A stretch of 64,000 nt of DNA. It comes from Prochlorococcus sp. AG-442-N17. Lineage in GTDB: Bacteria; Cyanobacteriota; Cyanobacteriia; PCC-6307; Cyanobiaceae. This document shows, piece by piece, positions 54,748 to 64,000 of the stretch; position 1 is the first letter of the stretch, and the number at the start of each line of letters is the position of its first letter. Both the position numbers and the translations under genes were made by a program. The notes under the pieces are model-generated. The model had not been told where the DNA came from. It was given only the letters and a program-made list of their open reading frames with translations, and made no database searches. Where the stretch lies: positions 1 through 64,000 of the forward strand of contig QCPY01000004.1 in assembly GCA_003212375.1 (NCBI GenBank), in the 5' to 3' direction.

Positions 54748-57298
54748 TTTTTCCTTTAACAAAAATTATTTTTCTTATTTCATTATCTTGAGTCCATTTT
54801 AATATATTCGGTCTTTTAAGAGTCAATTCTTTAATTTGATCTTCATTTATTTCATTATTAATATTTAGTTTATCTCTCACTTTTCCATTCACTTGTATTA
54901 CTAGTTCGTATGAATCTTCCTTTAATGCTTCGGCATTAAACGAAGGCCAGTGTTCTAAATGAACAGATTTTTTAAATCCTATAAGATGCCATATTTCTTC
55001 TGCAATATGAGGTGCAAATGGAGCCAATAATATACAAAATGTTTTTAAAGCATCTATTTTTAAATTATTGTTTACGTCATTAATTGAATTTGATAATGAA
55101 TTATAAAACTTCATTAGTTCTGAAATCGCTGTATTAAATTGGTTATTTATTATGTCATTTGAAATTTCTTTAATAGCAATATTCATAGATTTTATTAAAA
55201 ATTTTTCTTTATCTGGATAGGATTTTCTTTTACTATTTATATCTTTCGCACAATTTATATAAAGCTTCCAAATTCTGCTTAAAAATCTAAACTGTCCTTC
55301 AACATCTGTATCTCCCCATTCTAAATCTTTTTCTGGCGGTGCTTTAAATAATATAAACATTCTTGCTGTATCTGCTCCATATTTTTTAATTACTGATTCA
55401 GGGTCTATTCCATTATATTTTGATTTAGACATCTTCTCGAAAAGAACTTCGAGTTTAGAATTGTCAATTGGATCTGTAGGATTAGACAGATCAGTAATAT
55501 CGGAAGGAGAAACATATTTACCAGTTTTATTGTTTTTATAGGCTGCGGCCTGAACCATTCCTTGCGTTAAAAGTTTTACAAATGGTTCGTCAATATCAAA
55601 TAGTTCATTATCACGCAAAGCTTTAGTGAAAAATCTTGCATATAACAAATGCAATATTGCATGCTCTACTCCTCCAACATATTGATCTACCGGCAACCAT
55701 TTATTAATTTCAATCTTTTCAAATGGCTTATTTGAACATTTTGAAGATGGATATCTTAAAAAATACCAAGATGAACACATAAAAGTGTCCATAGTATCAG
55801 TTTCTTTTTTTGCCTCTATTCCACATTTTGGACATGTTGTATTTATCCAATTATTATTATCACCTAAAGCATTAATCTTGTTAAACGAGATATCTATATC
55901 TTTTGGTAATGTAACAGGTAATTCCGATTGGTTTAAAGGAACAGATCCACATTTTTTGCAATTAACGATGGGAATCGGACATCCCCAATATCTTTGTCTA
56001 GATATTAACCAATCTCTTAAACGATATTGAATCTTATTTTCGGCCCATCTATTATTTACTCCCTCCTCTGAAATTTTTAATTTTGCAATAGTATTTTCTA
56101 CACCATTATATTGATGTGAATTAATAAGATATCCATTTTCCACATAGGCTTCTTCAAGCTCTTTAGTTTGTTCACTTTTATCCTTTATTATTACCTGTTT
56201 AATATTAATATTATGTTTCTTAGCAAATTCAAAATCTCTTTGATCATGAGCAGGCACACCCATAACAGCACCTGTACCGTATTCATCGAGGACATAACTT
56301 GCTACCCAAATAGGAATAGGATCAGAATTAACTGGATTTATTGCTATTAAGCTAGTTTTTATTCCAATTTTTTCAAGTTCATTATTTTTATTATTTTTCA
56401 AATATTTTTTAAGATTTTCTATATCTTTTAAAATTGACTGATCAGAAATATTTTTAATTAATGAATGATTAACAGAAATTGCTAGATAAGTAACTCCAAA
56501 TAAAGTATCTGGCCTTGTTGTAAATACAGTTATTTTTTTTTCTGCATTGGTATTGATATTGAAATTAATATTTGTACCAATTGACTTTCCAATCCAATTA
56601 TCTTGCATTATTTTTACTCTTTCTGGCCAGTTATCTAATTTTTCTAAATCCTTCAATAACTCATCAGCATAATTTGTAATCCTTAAAAACCATTGCTTTA
56701 ATAATTTTTTTTCGACTACTGCACCAGATCTCCAAGATTTACCCTCTGAGTCAACTTGTTCATTTGCTAAGACTGTATTATCTATAGGATCCCAATTAAC
56801 TTCTGATTCTTTTTGATATACAAGACCAGCTTTGTATAACTCTAAAAATAGATATTGTGTCCAAATATAATAACTTTCATCACAAGTTGCAAATTCTCTA
56901 TCCCAATCAACAGATAGTCCCAAAAGCTTTAATTGTGATTTCATATGAGAAATATTTTTTTTAGTCCAGACACTTGGACTAATTCCTCTTTCAATCGCTG
57001 CATTCTCAGCAGGCAAACCAAAAGCGTCCCAACCCATTGGATGTAAAACAGATTTGCCCTTAAACCTTTGGAACCGAGCTATTAAGTCTGTAATAACATA
57101 ATTCCTAACATGTCCCATATGAAGATTACCTGAAGGGTAGGGAAACATTGATAAGGCATAAAATTTATCGCTGTTCTCAGTTAATTCTTCTGTTTTGTAT
57201 AAATTGTTTTCTGTCCATATTGACTGCCATTTTTTTTCTATTTCAGATGGATTATATAAATTGGTATCAGCCTCATATTTTTTATCGGGAAAAATCAC
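54728..57298 (-). CDS. leuS: Leucyl-tRNA synthetase
   Basis: 856 residues. Charges tRNA-Leu. Class I motifs: [18 protein letters not shown] (HMGH, the HIGH equivalent, about 51-68), the CP1 editing domain about 225-415 ([16 protein letters not shown], the Asp of [15 protein letters not shown]), zinc-binding [19 protein letters not shown] segment, and [13 protein letters not shown] (KMSKS) near 620. The C-terminal anticodon and tail domains end in VNGKVRDKL. The start ATG 57298 fits; dapF is divergent, 107 bp away. Convergent overlap with pgi of 20 bp. Confidence 0.97.
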   Translation of the reverse strand: MIFPDKKYEADTNLYNPSEIEKKWQSIWTENNLYKTEELTENSDKFYALSMFPYPSGNLHMGHVRNYVITDLIARFQRFKGKSVLHPMGWDAFGLPAENAAIERGISPSVWTKKNISHMKSQLKLLGLSVDWDREFATCDESYYIWTQYLFLELYKAGLVYQKESEVNWDPIDNTVLANEQVDSEGKSWRSGAVVEKKLLKQWFLRITNYADELLKDLEKLDNWPERVKIMQDNWIGKSIGTNINFNINTNAEKKITVFTTRPDTLFGVTYLAISVNHSLIKNISDQSILKDIENLKKYLKNNKNNELEKIGIKTSLIAINPVNSDPIPIWVASYVLDEYGTGAVMGVPAHDQRDFEFAKKHNINIKQVIIKDKSEQTKELEEAYVENGYLINSHQYNGVENTIAKLKISEEGVNNRWAENKIQYRLRDWLISRQRYWGCPIPIVNCKKCGSVPLNQSELPVTLPKDIDISFNKINALGDNNNWINTTCPKCGIEAKKETDTMDTFMCSSWYFLRYPSSKCSNKPFEKIEINKWLPVDQYVGGVEHAILHLLYARFFTKALRDNELFDIDEPFVKLLTQGMVQAAAYKNNKTGKYVSPSDITDLSNPTDPIDNSKLEVLFEKMSKSKYNGIDPESVIKKYGADTARMFILFKAPPEKDLEWGDTDVEGQFRFLSRIWKLYINCAKDINSKRKSYPDKEKFLIKSMNIAIKEISNDIINNQFNTAISELMKFYNSLSNSINDVNNNLKIDALKTFCILLAPFAPHIAEEIWHLIGFKKSVHLEHWPSFNAEALKEDSYELVIQVNGKVRDKLNINNEINEDQIKELTLKRPNILKWTQDNEIRKIIFVKGKIMNIVV

Positions 57299-57405
57299 TT
57301 AATTTTTATTTGTTAAATTATTATTTTAATATCCATTGTATAAAATAGAAATACTTTGTTAAAAGGAATAATTTATAATTAAAATTTAAATTATATTATA
57401 TACAA

Positions 57406-58266
57406 ATGAAAAATATAAATTTTGAAAAATATCAAGGTAACGGAAATGATTTCATAGTAATCGATTCTAGAGGAAATGATTTATTTAAAAATTATAAGAC
57501 AAATAAAATATTTGATATAAAAAAAATTTGCAATAGGCAATTTGGTATTGGAGCAGATGGTGTGATTTTTATAGAAGAACCTAATGAAGATAATTATGCA
57601 AAAATGATAATCTTTAATTCTGATGGTTCTGAAGCACAAATGTGCGGAAACGGAATTAGGTGTTTAGTTGAGTATCTCCATGTAAATGATTCAATGAATA
57701 ATAAAAATGTAGAATATAAAATTGAGACTAAAGCAGGTTTAAAAATTGCAAAATATATAAAAGATGAAATAACAGTAAAAATGGGAGTTCCAATTTTAGA
57801 AAGTCAAAATATTCCGACAACAATTGAAAAAAAAATCAATTCAATTCCTTCACATGAATTTATTGAGAAAAATTTTAATAATGTAGGTTATGCCGTAGGG
57901 ATGGGAAATCCTCATTTAATATTTTTTGTACAAGACTTAGAGTCAATTGTTCTTTCAAAACTTGGGCCTATATTTGAAAAAAATGAATTATTTCCAGAAA
58001 AAACTAATGTACATTTTTGTCAAATCATAAATAGAGATAATATCAAAGTAAAAGTATGGGAAAGAGGTGCAGGACCAACCTTAGCCTGTGGAACAGGTGC
58101 CTGTGCTATTCATGTAGCAGCTTATAAATTAGGCTTTTGTAATTCACAAACCATAGTAACGTTACCAGGAGGTAATCTTAAAATTGAATGGTCAAAAGAC
58201 GATTGTGAAGTCATGATGACCGGAAATGCTAAAAAGGTTTTCTCAGGATCTATGTTAGTAAATTAA
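57406..58266 (+). CDS. dapF: Diaminopimelate epimerase
   Basis: 286 residues. Converts LL- to meso-diaminopimelate for lysine and peptidoglycan. Catalytic Cys 1 in SEAQMCGNGIRCLVEY (about 80) and Cys 2 in GPTLACGTGACAIHVAAYK (about 224). Opening motif KYQGNGNDFIVIDSR. The stop TAA and the ATG of the next gene overlap as TAATG, one base shared, so translation is coupled with the desulfurase. Confidence 0.97.
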   Translation: MKNINFEKYQGNGNDFIVIDSRGNDLFKNYKTNKIFDIKKICNRQFGIGADGVIFIEEPNEDNYAKMIIFNSDGSEAQMCGNGIRCLVEYLHVNDSMNNKNVEYKIETKAGLKIAKYIKDEITVKMGVPILESQNIPTTIEKKINSIPSHEFIEKNFNNVGYAVGMGNPHLIFFVQDLESIVLSKLGPIFEKNELFPEKTNVHFCQIINRDNIKVKVWERGAGPTLACGTGACAIHVAAYKLGFCNSQTIVTLPGGNLKIEWSKDDCEVMMTGNAKKVFSGSMLVN

Positions 58267-59438
58267 TGGAAAATAATTTTATCTATTTAGATAATGCATC
58301 CACAACTCCATTATCTGAGAATGTTTTAAATATAATAAATTTAGCTTATAGAAATTATTGGCATAACCCTTCATCTACATATGAGCCAGGGATAAAATGC
58401 TCTACATATCTTGAAAATCTTAGATCTAAAATTGCTTATATATTTGAAGCAGAACCAGAGGACATAATTTTTACTTCTGGTTCTTCGGAATCAACAAATA
58501 TTGTATTTAATAATATTTATGAGAAATTTAAAAATGGTAAAGTTGTTATTTCCAATGTTGAACATCAAGCAACAACTGTTTGTGCTAATAAACTAAGAAA
58601 ACAAAAATGGGATATTTACGAATGGGCGGTAAATAATGATGGAATTTTAAATATTTCTAATATCGATATAATTTTAGCCAATGATACTAGGCTTTTATCA
58701 ATTATTTGGGGACAAAGTGAAATTGGGACAGTACAACCTGTTCAATTTATAGGTTCCAAATGTGAAGAATTAAATATAATGTTTCATTTGGATGGAACTC
58801 AAATATTAAGTAATGGAATATTCAGTTGGAAAGATCTTAAATGTGATTTTTTAAGTTTATCTGCTCATAAATTTGGAGGTCCAAAAGGTATCGGTATTCT
58901 TTTAACAAATGAAAAGTCTAGACAAATTTTAAAAAATAAAGATATATCACTTACGCAGGAATTTTCAATTAGACAAGGAACACAAGCTTTGCCATTAATT
59001 GCTGGAATGTATGAATCATTAAAAAATATTAAAGGAAAAATAAAATTATATGATTACATAACTGAATTTCCTTCTAATAATATTGTTAAACTTAAAAATT
59101 ATTTTTTTCAAAAAATTAAGGATAATAACCATATAAAGATTACGGGTAGTATCAACAATAGACTTCCCAATCATATTTCGTTTCTACTATTAAATAAATT
59201 ATTTGAGCCTATAAGGGCCTATAAGATTGTTAATTTCATGTCAGAAAATAGAATAGCTATAAGTAGTGGAAGTGCTTGTTCAAGCTCATCTGGGAAACCT
59301 AGCTCAACACTTAAAAATATTGGTTTAAAAGATGATGAACTATATTCAAATATTCGTGTTAGTTTAGGTTCAATAAACAATAAGTCAGAAATAGATAAAT
59401 TTTTAGAACTTATTCAAATATGTATTGACAAATTTTAA
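58266..59438 (+). CDS. Cysteine desulfurase, NifS/IscS type
   Basis: 390 residues. PLP enzyme that moves sulfur from cysteine to acceptors for Fe-S clusters and tRNA thiolation. Motifs: IYLDNASTTPLSENVL, HNPSS, TSGSSESTNI, the Asp of FHLDGTQILSNG, the PLP-Lys in SLSAHKFGGPKGIGIL and the sulfur-carrying Cys loop SSGSACSSSSGKPS (about residue 336). It starts in TAATG overlap with dapF and shares the same overlap with the DUF1995 gene, so the three genes are one tightly coupled unit. Which desulfurase class this is (general or specific) is open. Confidence 0.93.
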   Translation: MENNFIYLDNASTTPLSENVLNIINLAYRNYWHNPSSTYEPGIKCSTYLENLRSKIAYIFEAEPEDIIFTSGSSESTNIVFNNIYEKFKNGKVVISNVEHQATTVCANKLRKQKWDIYEWAVNNDGILNISNIDIILANDTRLLSIIWGQSEIGTVQPVQFIGSKCEELNIMFHLDGTQILSNGIFSWKDLKCDFLSLSAHKFGGPKGIGILLTNEKSRQILKNKDISLTQEFSIRQGTQALPLIAGMYESLKNIKGKIKLYDYITEFPSNNIVKLKNYFFQKIKDNNHIKITGSINNRLPNHISFLLLNKLFEPIRAYKIVNFMSENRIAISSGSACSSSSGKPSSTLKNIGLKDDELYSNIRVSLGSINNKSEIDKFLELIQICIDKF

Positions 59439-60064
59439 TGGATACTAATTACAGACTACCTAAAGATTTAAATGAATCTCTTAAGAATATGGAGGATGCA
59501 ATTTTTCTAAGTTTATTAGATTCAAATAAAAGATTTACTATAGAATTTAATTTCGAAGGATTGAAGTTTAACAGAATTGGAATAACTATCTACAAGATAT
59601 TATCTAAAAATAATAATGTATTCATAACGTTTGCTGATCAAGGTGCTGTGGCTTTGGCTCAAAGAGACTATCCAGATATCAAAGATAAAATCTTTACTTT
59701 TAAATCATTTAATGAATCAAATAATATAAATAATATTGATAGTGCAATGATCTCGATATTACCTCAGCCATATGATTTCGATTCATTTGAACCTATGTCA
59801 GATAATTATCAAGGAACGCATTATTCATTAAATCCTAAATTTGAAGATGCCAATATTGGTATAGGAAGTATTATTAGAGAGAGACGTAAAAATTTTGTAA
59901 AAACTTGGAAAAATATTTATTTTCTTCAGCCTTTAAATAAAGCTGCTCTTATGCATATTTATCCAAATAACTGGTTGCTTTTTAAAGAAGAAAATAAAAA
60001 ATATTATTTTAAAAAGGAATTTGATATTAAACCAGATAATGAATCTATTTTTGTAAATTTATAG
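59438..60064 (+). CDS. DUF1995 family protein
   Basis: 208 residues. Opening RLPKDLNESLKNMEDAIFLSLLD and the nucleotide-like FDGLKF-type strand seen as FNFEGLKFNRIGITIYKIL; FITFADQGAVALAQRD; ERRKNFVKTWKNIYFLQPL and YPNNWLLFKEEN. This matches DUF1995, found in cyanobacteria and plant chloroplasts (for example LPA3-type proteins linked to photosystem assembly in Arabidopsis). A role in photosystem assembly here is only inference. Coupled by TAATG to the desulfurase; the next gene starts 7 bp later. Confidence 0.8.
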   Translation: MDTNYRLPKDLNESLKNMEDAIFLSLLDSNKRFTIEFNFEGLKFNRIGITIYKILSKNNNVFITFADQGAVALAQRDYPDIKDKIFTFKSFNESNNINNIDSAMISILPQPYDFDSFEPMSDNYQGTHYSLNPKFEDANIGIGSIIRERRKNFVKTWKNIYFLQPLNKAALMHIYPNNWLLFKEENKKYYFKKEFDIKPDNESIFVNL

Positions 60065-60071
60065 ATTAAAT

Positions 60072-61295
60072 GTGTTAAAAAAAATTTTTTCATTCTTCAT
60101 TATTGTTCTTGCATTAGTAACATCTCCTTTATTAATAAGATATTTACTAACAAATCAGAAATTAACCATTTTAAATAGTATTTATTTTAATTTCCCTGGA
60201 ATAATTACTAAAAATAAAAAATGTCCTACATATGATGCTTTATTGAATCAATCACTCGATGATTCTTTCAGTGTATCAATTATCAATAATAGCGGGACAT
60301 TAATTAGTTCCTTTAATGATGAAGTTCTAAGGTTGCCAGCATCAAATCAAAAATTATTTTCATCAGCATATGTTTTAAGTAAATATAAATTAAATAATAA
60401 TTTAAAAACTTCCTTATTAAAAAAAAATAAAAACAATTATTATTTGCTCGGTCAAGGTGATCCAGATCTTAATTATGAACATATAATCGAACTAATTTCA
60501 AACGTTAAAGAAAATAAAATTATTAACTTTAATATTGTAGAAATTGATTCAAATTTAAATTGGCCTAATGGTTGGACAAATACTGATAAACTTTTCGAAT
60601 ATGGATCTCCAATTACATCTCTTGCAATAGAAAGTAATCAAAATAAATATGAAGATATTTATGCTTTAAAAATTTTTATTAAAAACTATTTAAAAGATAA
60701 ATTTCCAAATTCAAAAGTAAATATAGATTTGTTTGATTCGGAAAAAACATTTTATTTAAAAGATATAAAAGAGATAAATACAATATATTCATCTCCAATT
60801 CTTTCATTATTAACTCTAACAAATTCTGATAGCCATAATTTTACTGCTGAATCTCTCTTTAAAAATGCATCTAATACATGGAATGAAAATGAATATATAA
60901 AATTGAAAAAATGGTTAGAAAATAAAGGGCTACCAATAACTAATACATACTTTGCCGATGCAAGTGGATTATCTAGAAAAAATAAAATTACAACAAAGTT
61001 AGTTGTATTGTTTTTAGATAAAATGAGATATTCTAATAATTTCCAAACTTATCAATCAACCCTTTCAATTATGGGCGTCAGAGGAACATTAGCTAAAAAA
61101 TTTGTAAATAGTGAATTATCTGGAAAGTTTTTTGGAAAAACTGGTACTCTCTCAAATGTCTTTGCATTATCTGGCTTTTTATATAAAAATGAAAAGCCAA
61201 TAATTATTAGCATTATCCAAAATTCTAATAATATTGATAAAGAGAAAGCTTTTAAATTATTAAGTGATATTTATTATTTGAAATCCTGTAAATAA
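60072..61295 (+). CDS. D-alanyl-D-alanine carboxypeptidase/endopeptidase, S13 (PBP4) type
   Basis: 407 residues. An N-terminal signal anchor (about 3-22), then the penicillin-binding active site: SxxK in RLPASNQKLFSSAYVL (about residue 90), SxN as SHN in NSDSHNFTAESLF (about 255), and KTG in FFGKTGTLSNVFALSGF (about 355). It trims or cuts peptidoglycan cross-links in the periplasm. It is shorter than E. coli PBP4 (477) because the inserted domain between SxxK and SxN is small. The start is GTG 60072; an ATG two bases upstream is out of frame and stops at once. Converges with coaD, 5 bp apart. Confidence 0.9.
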   Translation: MLKKIFSFFIIVLALVTSPLLIRYLLTNQKLTILNSIYFNFPGIITKNKKCPTYDALLNQSLDDSFSVSIINNSGTLISSFNDEVLRLPASNQKLFSSAYVLSKYKLNNNLKTSLLKKNKNNYYLLGQGDPDLNYEHIIELISNVKENKIINFNIVEIDSNLNWPNGWTNTDKLFEYGSPITSLAIESNQNKYEDIYALKIFIKNYLKDKFPNSKVNIDLFDSEKTFYLKDIKEINTIYSSPILSLLTLTNSDSHNFTAESLFKNASNTWNENEYIKLKKWLENKGLPITNTYFADASGLSRKNKITTKLVVLFLDKMRYSNNFQTYQSTLSIMGVRGTLAKKFVNSELSGKFFGKTGTLSNVFALSGFLYKNEKPIIISIIQNSNNIDKEKAFKLLSDIYYLKSCK

Positions 61296-61300
61296 TAATA

Positions 61301-61774
61301 TTATTTAAAATATTCTTTTAAATCCCTTTCAACAGAAGGGGGTACCATGTGATTAATTTCACCACCAAATTTTGCAACTTCTTTTACTAAAGAACTACTT
61401 AGAAAACTGTAATTTGTATTTGTAGATAAAAATATAGTTTCAATATCATTATTAAGAGATTTATTTGTATGAGCAATCTGAAGTTCATACTCAAAATCAC
61501 TCATTGCTCTTAAGCCTCTAAGAATAAGGTTAGCTTTTAGATCATTTGCACAATCAACAGTGAGTCCCGAATAAGAAATAACTTCAATATTAGGTAAATG
61601 AGTAAGAGAATTTTTTATCTGTAATATTCTTCTTTGAAGATTAAAAGTTGGAGTTTTAGAAGTATTTTCTAGAACAGCAACTACTAGATTACCAAATATT
61701 CTTTCAGCCCTTTCTATTAAATCAATATGCCCGTTTGTTAAAGGATCAAATGTACCTGGATAAAGAATTTTCAT
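61301..61774 (-). CDS. coaD: Phosphopantetheine adenylyltransferase
   Basis: 157 residues, the standard length. Fourth step of coenzyme A synthesis. Nucleotidyltransferase motifs: [21 protein letters not shown] (T/HxGH, quoted in part: [18 protein letters not shown]), [21 protein letters not shown], and the ISSSxVKE-type block [17 protein letters not shown]. The convergent S13 gene ends 5 bp away and the flavin-reductase-like gene diverges 59 bp from the start. Confidence 0.97.
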   Translation of the reverse strand: MKILYPGTFDPLTNGHIDLIERAERIFGNLVVAVLENTSKTPTFNLQRRILQIKNSLTHLPNIEVISYSGLTVDCANDLKANLILRGLRAMSDFEYELQIAHTNKSLNNDIETIFLSTNTNYSFLSSSLVKEVAKFGGEINHMVPPSVERDLKEYFK

Positions 61775-61833
61775 GAATTTATTATGATCGAATAAGAAAT
61801 TTAGTTAAAATAAGTTTATTAGATAAATCAATT

Positions 61834-62322
61834 ATGACATTAAATCTTGAAGCAAAAAAAATCTTATTAAGAAAAATACCTCACGGATTATTCATTTGTG
61901 GAGTTAGAGATGAGGATAAAAATGAAGTAAATGGATTTACTGCTAGTTGGGTGACTCAAGGATCCTTTACACCTCCATTAGTAGTAATGGCTGTAAGAGC
62001 AGAGGGATCTAGTCATGAAATAATAAAGTCCACCAATAAGTTTTCATTAAATGTGCTCAAAAGTGATCAAAAGGATTTAGCCGCTGTTTTCTTTAAACCT
62101 CAAAAAGCATTAGGAGGCAGATTTGAATCTGTTGAATTTAATTTAGGTGAGCTTGGATTGCCTATTTTAGTTGATAGTGTAGGCGGAGTTGAATGTAATG
62201 TTGTTGGTAGTGTTATTCATGGAGACCATACCGTTTTTGTAGGAGAAGTTCAATCTGCTTATTTGAATAATGACGTTGAATCACTAAATTTATCTTCAAC
62301 TGGCTGGAATTATGGAGGTTAA
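61834..62322 (+). CDS. Flavin reductase-like / flavodoxin-reductase split-barrel protein
   Basis: 162 residues, FMN-binding split-barrel fold of the flavin reductase family: GLFICGVRDEDKNEVNGFTASWVTQGSFTPPLVVMAV (in pieces, VNGFTASWVTQGSF and PLVVMAV), HEIIKSTNKFSLNVL, GLPILVDSVGGVECNVVG and HTVFVGEVQSA. It is the C-terminal module seen in cyanobacterial flavodiiron proteins, here as a separate gene. A role in reducing flavin for another enzyme is inferred. uvrC begins 9 bp later on the same strand. Confidence 0.85.
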   Translation: MTLNLEAKKILLRKIPHGLFICGVRDEDKNEVNGFTASWVTQGSFTPPLVVMAVRAEGSSHEIIKSTNKFSLNVLKSDQKDLAAVFFKPQKALGGRFESVEFNLGELGLPILVDSVGGVECNVVGSVIHGDHTVFVGEVQSAYLNNDVESLNLSSTGWNYGG

Positions 62323-62331
62323 CCTTTATAA

Positions 62332-64000
62332 ATGAGTAATTCCCTTATCGAAACAAAAAAAAACAATATTAATTTTAAGATTGAATATAAATTAATTAAT
62401 AATAAGGAGTTATTAAAATCAAGATTATCCGAAATCCCTAAGTCTTCTGGTTGCTATCTCTTTAAAGATATAGATAATAATTTACTTTATATTGGTAAAT
62501 CTAAAAAACTACGCAGTAGGGTAAGTAGTTATTTCACTAATTTTTCAGATTTAACTCCGAGATTAAGTTTGATGGTTCGTCAAATAACCGAAATAGAAAT
62601 TATAGTCACAGATAGTGAATATGAAGCACTAAATTTAGAGTCAAATTTAATAAAAACAAACAAACCTTACTTTAATATTCTTTTAAAGGATGATAAGAAA
62701 TATCCATATCTTTGTATAACATGGAGTGAAAAATATCCTCGAATATTTATTACAAGAAGAAGAAGAAATAGAAATAATTTAGATAGATATTATGGACCTT
62801 ATGTTGATGTCGGATTATTAAGGAGAACATTATTTACGATAAAAAAAATATTTCCACTTAGACAAAGACCAAGGCCAGTATATAAAGATAGAACTTGTTT
62901 AAATTATTCAATAGGAAGATGTCCAGGTGTTTGCCAAGAAGTAATATCATCTGACGATTATAAAAAAATAATGAAACAAGTATCTATGATATTTCAGGGA
63001 AGGAATGATGACTTAGAAAAATTTTTGCAAAATAAAATGCTGCAATTTTCAAATGATTTAGATTATGAGAATGCAGCAAAAATAAGAGACCAAATTTGTG
63101 GTTTAAAATTATTAACTGAATCACAAAAAATTTCAATACCGGATTCTTCAATTAATAGAGATATCTTTGGAATAGTTTCAGAAAAAAATGTTGCTAGTAT
63201 ACAAATTTTCCAAATGAGATCTGGTAAACTCATTGGGAGAATTGGCTATAGTCAAAAATTAAATAATGAAGATGAAAATCTTACTCTACAAAGGGTATTA
63301 GAAGAGCATTATATGAATGTTGAAGGCGTAGAAATACCATCTGAAATTCTTATTCAATATAAACTGCCAAAACAATCAACCATAGAGGATTGGTTAACGG
63401 AGCTAAGAAGAAAGAAAGTAAAAATAATAATCCCAAAAAGAAATAAAAAACATGAAACAGTAGAGATGGTTTTAAAAAATGCGAAATTAGAATTAGATAG
63501 AATATTAAATGGTATACAAGATAATGAATCCTCAATTGAGGATCTTGCCCAAATACTTGAATTAAGCGAACAACCTAAAAGAATTGAAGGTTATGATATA
63601 AGCCATATTCAAGGTACAGACCCCGTAGCATCGCAAGTCGTTTTTATTGATGGTATTCCTTCTAAACAACATTATAGGAAATATAAAATTAAAGATCCAA
63701 ATGTTTTTATAGGCCATAGTGATGATTTTGCTTCGATATATGAAGTAATACATAGAAGGTTTAGAAAATGGTCAAGATACAAAAAAGCCGGAGGGGATTT
63801 ATCAATATTGCATGATAAAACGAATAGCAAATTAGACAATCAACTTCTATCAGATTGGCCTGATTTAATAATGATTGACGGAGGTAAAGGGCAATTGAAT
63901 GCAGCTATTAAAGCATTAAAAGAATTAAATCTAGAGGAAGAAGTTACTATATGCTCATTGGCAAAAAAAAATGAAGAAATATATATTCCAGGTTTTAAAA
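62332..64000 (+). CDS. uvrC: Excinuclease ABC subunit C, 3' end cut by the window
   Basis: 556 codons present, of about 640. UvrC makes both incisions in nucleotide-excision repair. The GIY-YIG domain is at the start: SGCYLFKDIDNNLLYIGKSKKLRSR (quoted in part: LLYIGKSKKLRSRVSSYF), about residues 40-70. RTCLNYSIGRCPGVCQE is the Cys-rich block, the UVR coiled coil (DLDYENAAKIRDQI) lies near 243-256, and the RNase-H-like C-terminal domain has IEGYDISHIQG and LIMIDGGKGQLN. The frame is open to 64000. The ATG is 9 bp after the flavin-reductase-like gene. Confidence 0.97.
   Translation, partial: MSNSLIETKKNNINFKIEYKLINNKELLKSRLSEIPKSSGCYLFKDIDNNLLYIGKSKKLRSRVSSYFTNFSDLTPRLSLMVRQITEIEIIVTDSEYEALNLESNLIKTNKPYFNILLKDDKKYPYLCITWSEKYPRIFITRRRRNRNNLDRYYGPYVDVGLLRRTLFTIKKIFPLRQRPRPVYKDRTCLNYSIGRCPGVCQEVISSDDYKKIMKQVSMIFQGRNDDLEKFLQNKMLQFSNDLDYENAAKIRDQICGLKLLTESQKISIPDSSINRDIFGIVSEKNVASIQIFQMRSGKLIGRIGYSQKLNNEDENLTLQRVLEEHYMNVEGVEIPSEILIQYKLPKQSTIEDWLTELRRKKVKIIIPKRNKKHETVEMVLKNAKLELDRILNGIQDNESSIEDLAQILELSEQPKRIEGYDISHIQGTDPVASQVVFIDGIPSKQHYRKYKIKDPNVFIGHSDDFASIYEVIHRRFRKWSRYKKAGGDLSILHDKTNSKLDNQLLSDWPDLIMIDGGKGQLNAAIKALKELNLEEEVTICSLAKKNEEIYIPGFK

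Noticed and set aside
1..64000. Mobile elements, CRISPR, phage or genomic island
   Set aside because: No transposase, integrase, repeat array, attachment-like tRNA disruption or composition shift was seen; genes are core and ordered as in the group.

Overview
The window is a dense, low-GC (roughly 30% by eye) stretch of a marine picocyanobacterial chromosome. It most resembles a high-light-adapted Prochlorococcus. Reasons: photosynthesis genes (psaK, psb28, a PAM68-type assembly factor, a GUN4-domain protein), a canonical NtcA box in front of glnA, families I recognise as typical of cyanobacteria (DUF1995, DUF2499, DUF3082, DUF3110, DUF3593), very short gaps, many 1-20 bp overlaps and strongly A/T-ending codons. 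The strain was assigned from memory of gene families and layout; no search was run.

Layout. 1-7.5 kb: end of gatA, a frame-broken dnaE, PAM68-like/rpsO, ruvA, a secreted glycine-zipper protein and an EamA permease. 7.6-12.7 kb: dnaG, then on the minus strand a lexA-boxed umuD-umuC unit followed by a small HExxH protein, then rlmH and an unknown. 12.7-18.6 kb: ksgA, ispE, small membrane proteins, pdhB, secD, secF. 18.6-25.4 kb: a PerM/AI-2E membrane protein, psb28, mnmH/selU, a GUN4 protein, an RsbW-like ATPase, a methyltransferase, glnA. 25.4-34.3 kb: class V aminotransferase, tadA, a PLP decarboxylase, a DUF697 GTPase-lspA-bioY run, a MacB-like permease, pyk. 34.3-45.3 kb: MazG, YggT, scpB (no standard start codon), ilvA, dxs, psaK, DUF3593/DUF2499, PrxQ, rpmB, htpG, hisZ, an inositol-phosphatase-like enzyme, a ferredoxin. 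45.3-64 kb: tRNA-Ser(GGA), dnaK-dnaJ, DUF3110, ppiB, ribBA, argC, purN, pgi, leuS, dapF-cysteine desulfurase-DUF1995, an S13 carboxypeptidase, coaD, a flavin reductase-like protein and the start of uvrC.

The content is core metabolism, replication and repair, translation, secretion and photosystem upkeep. I see no mobile element, CRISPR array, rRNA, integration site or genomic island, and no gap above 300 bp is empty: the widest, between the ferredoxin gene and dnaK, holds the tRNA. The parts most worth a second look are the probable SOS operon with a possible metalloprotease, the broken dnaE, scpB with its probable ATT start, unlisted tiny membrane-protein genes, and the exact NtcA promoter of glnA. 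I found nothing that clearly amounts to a new biological system.
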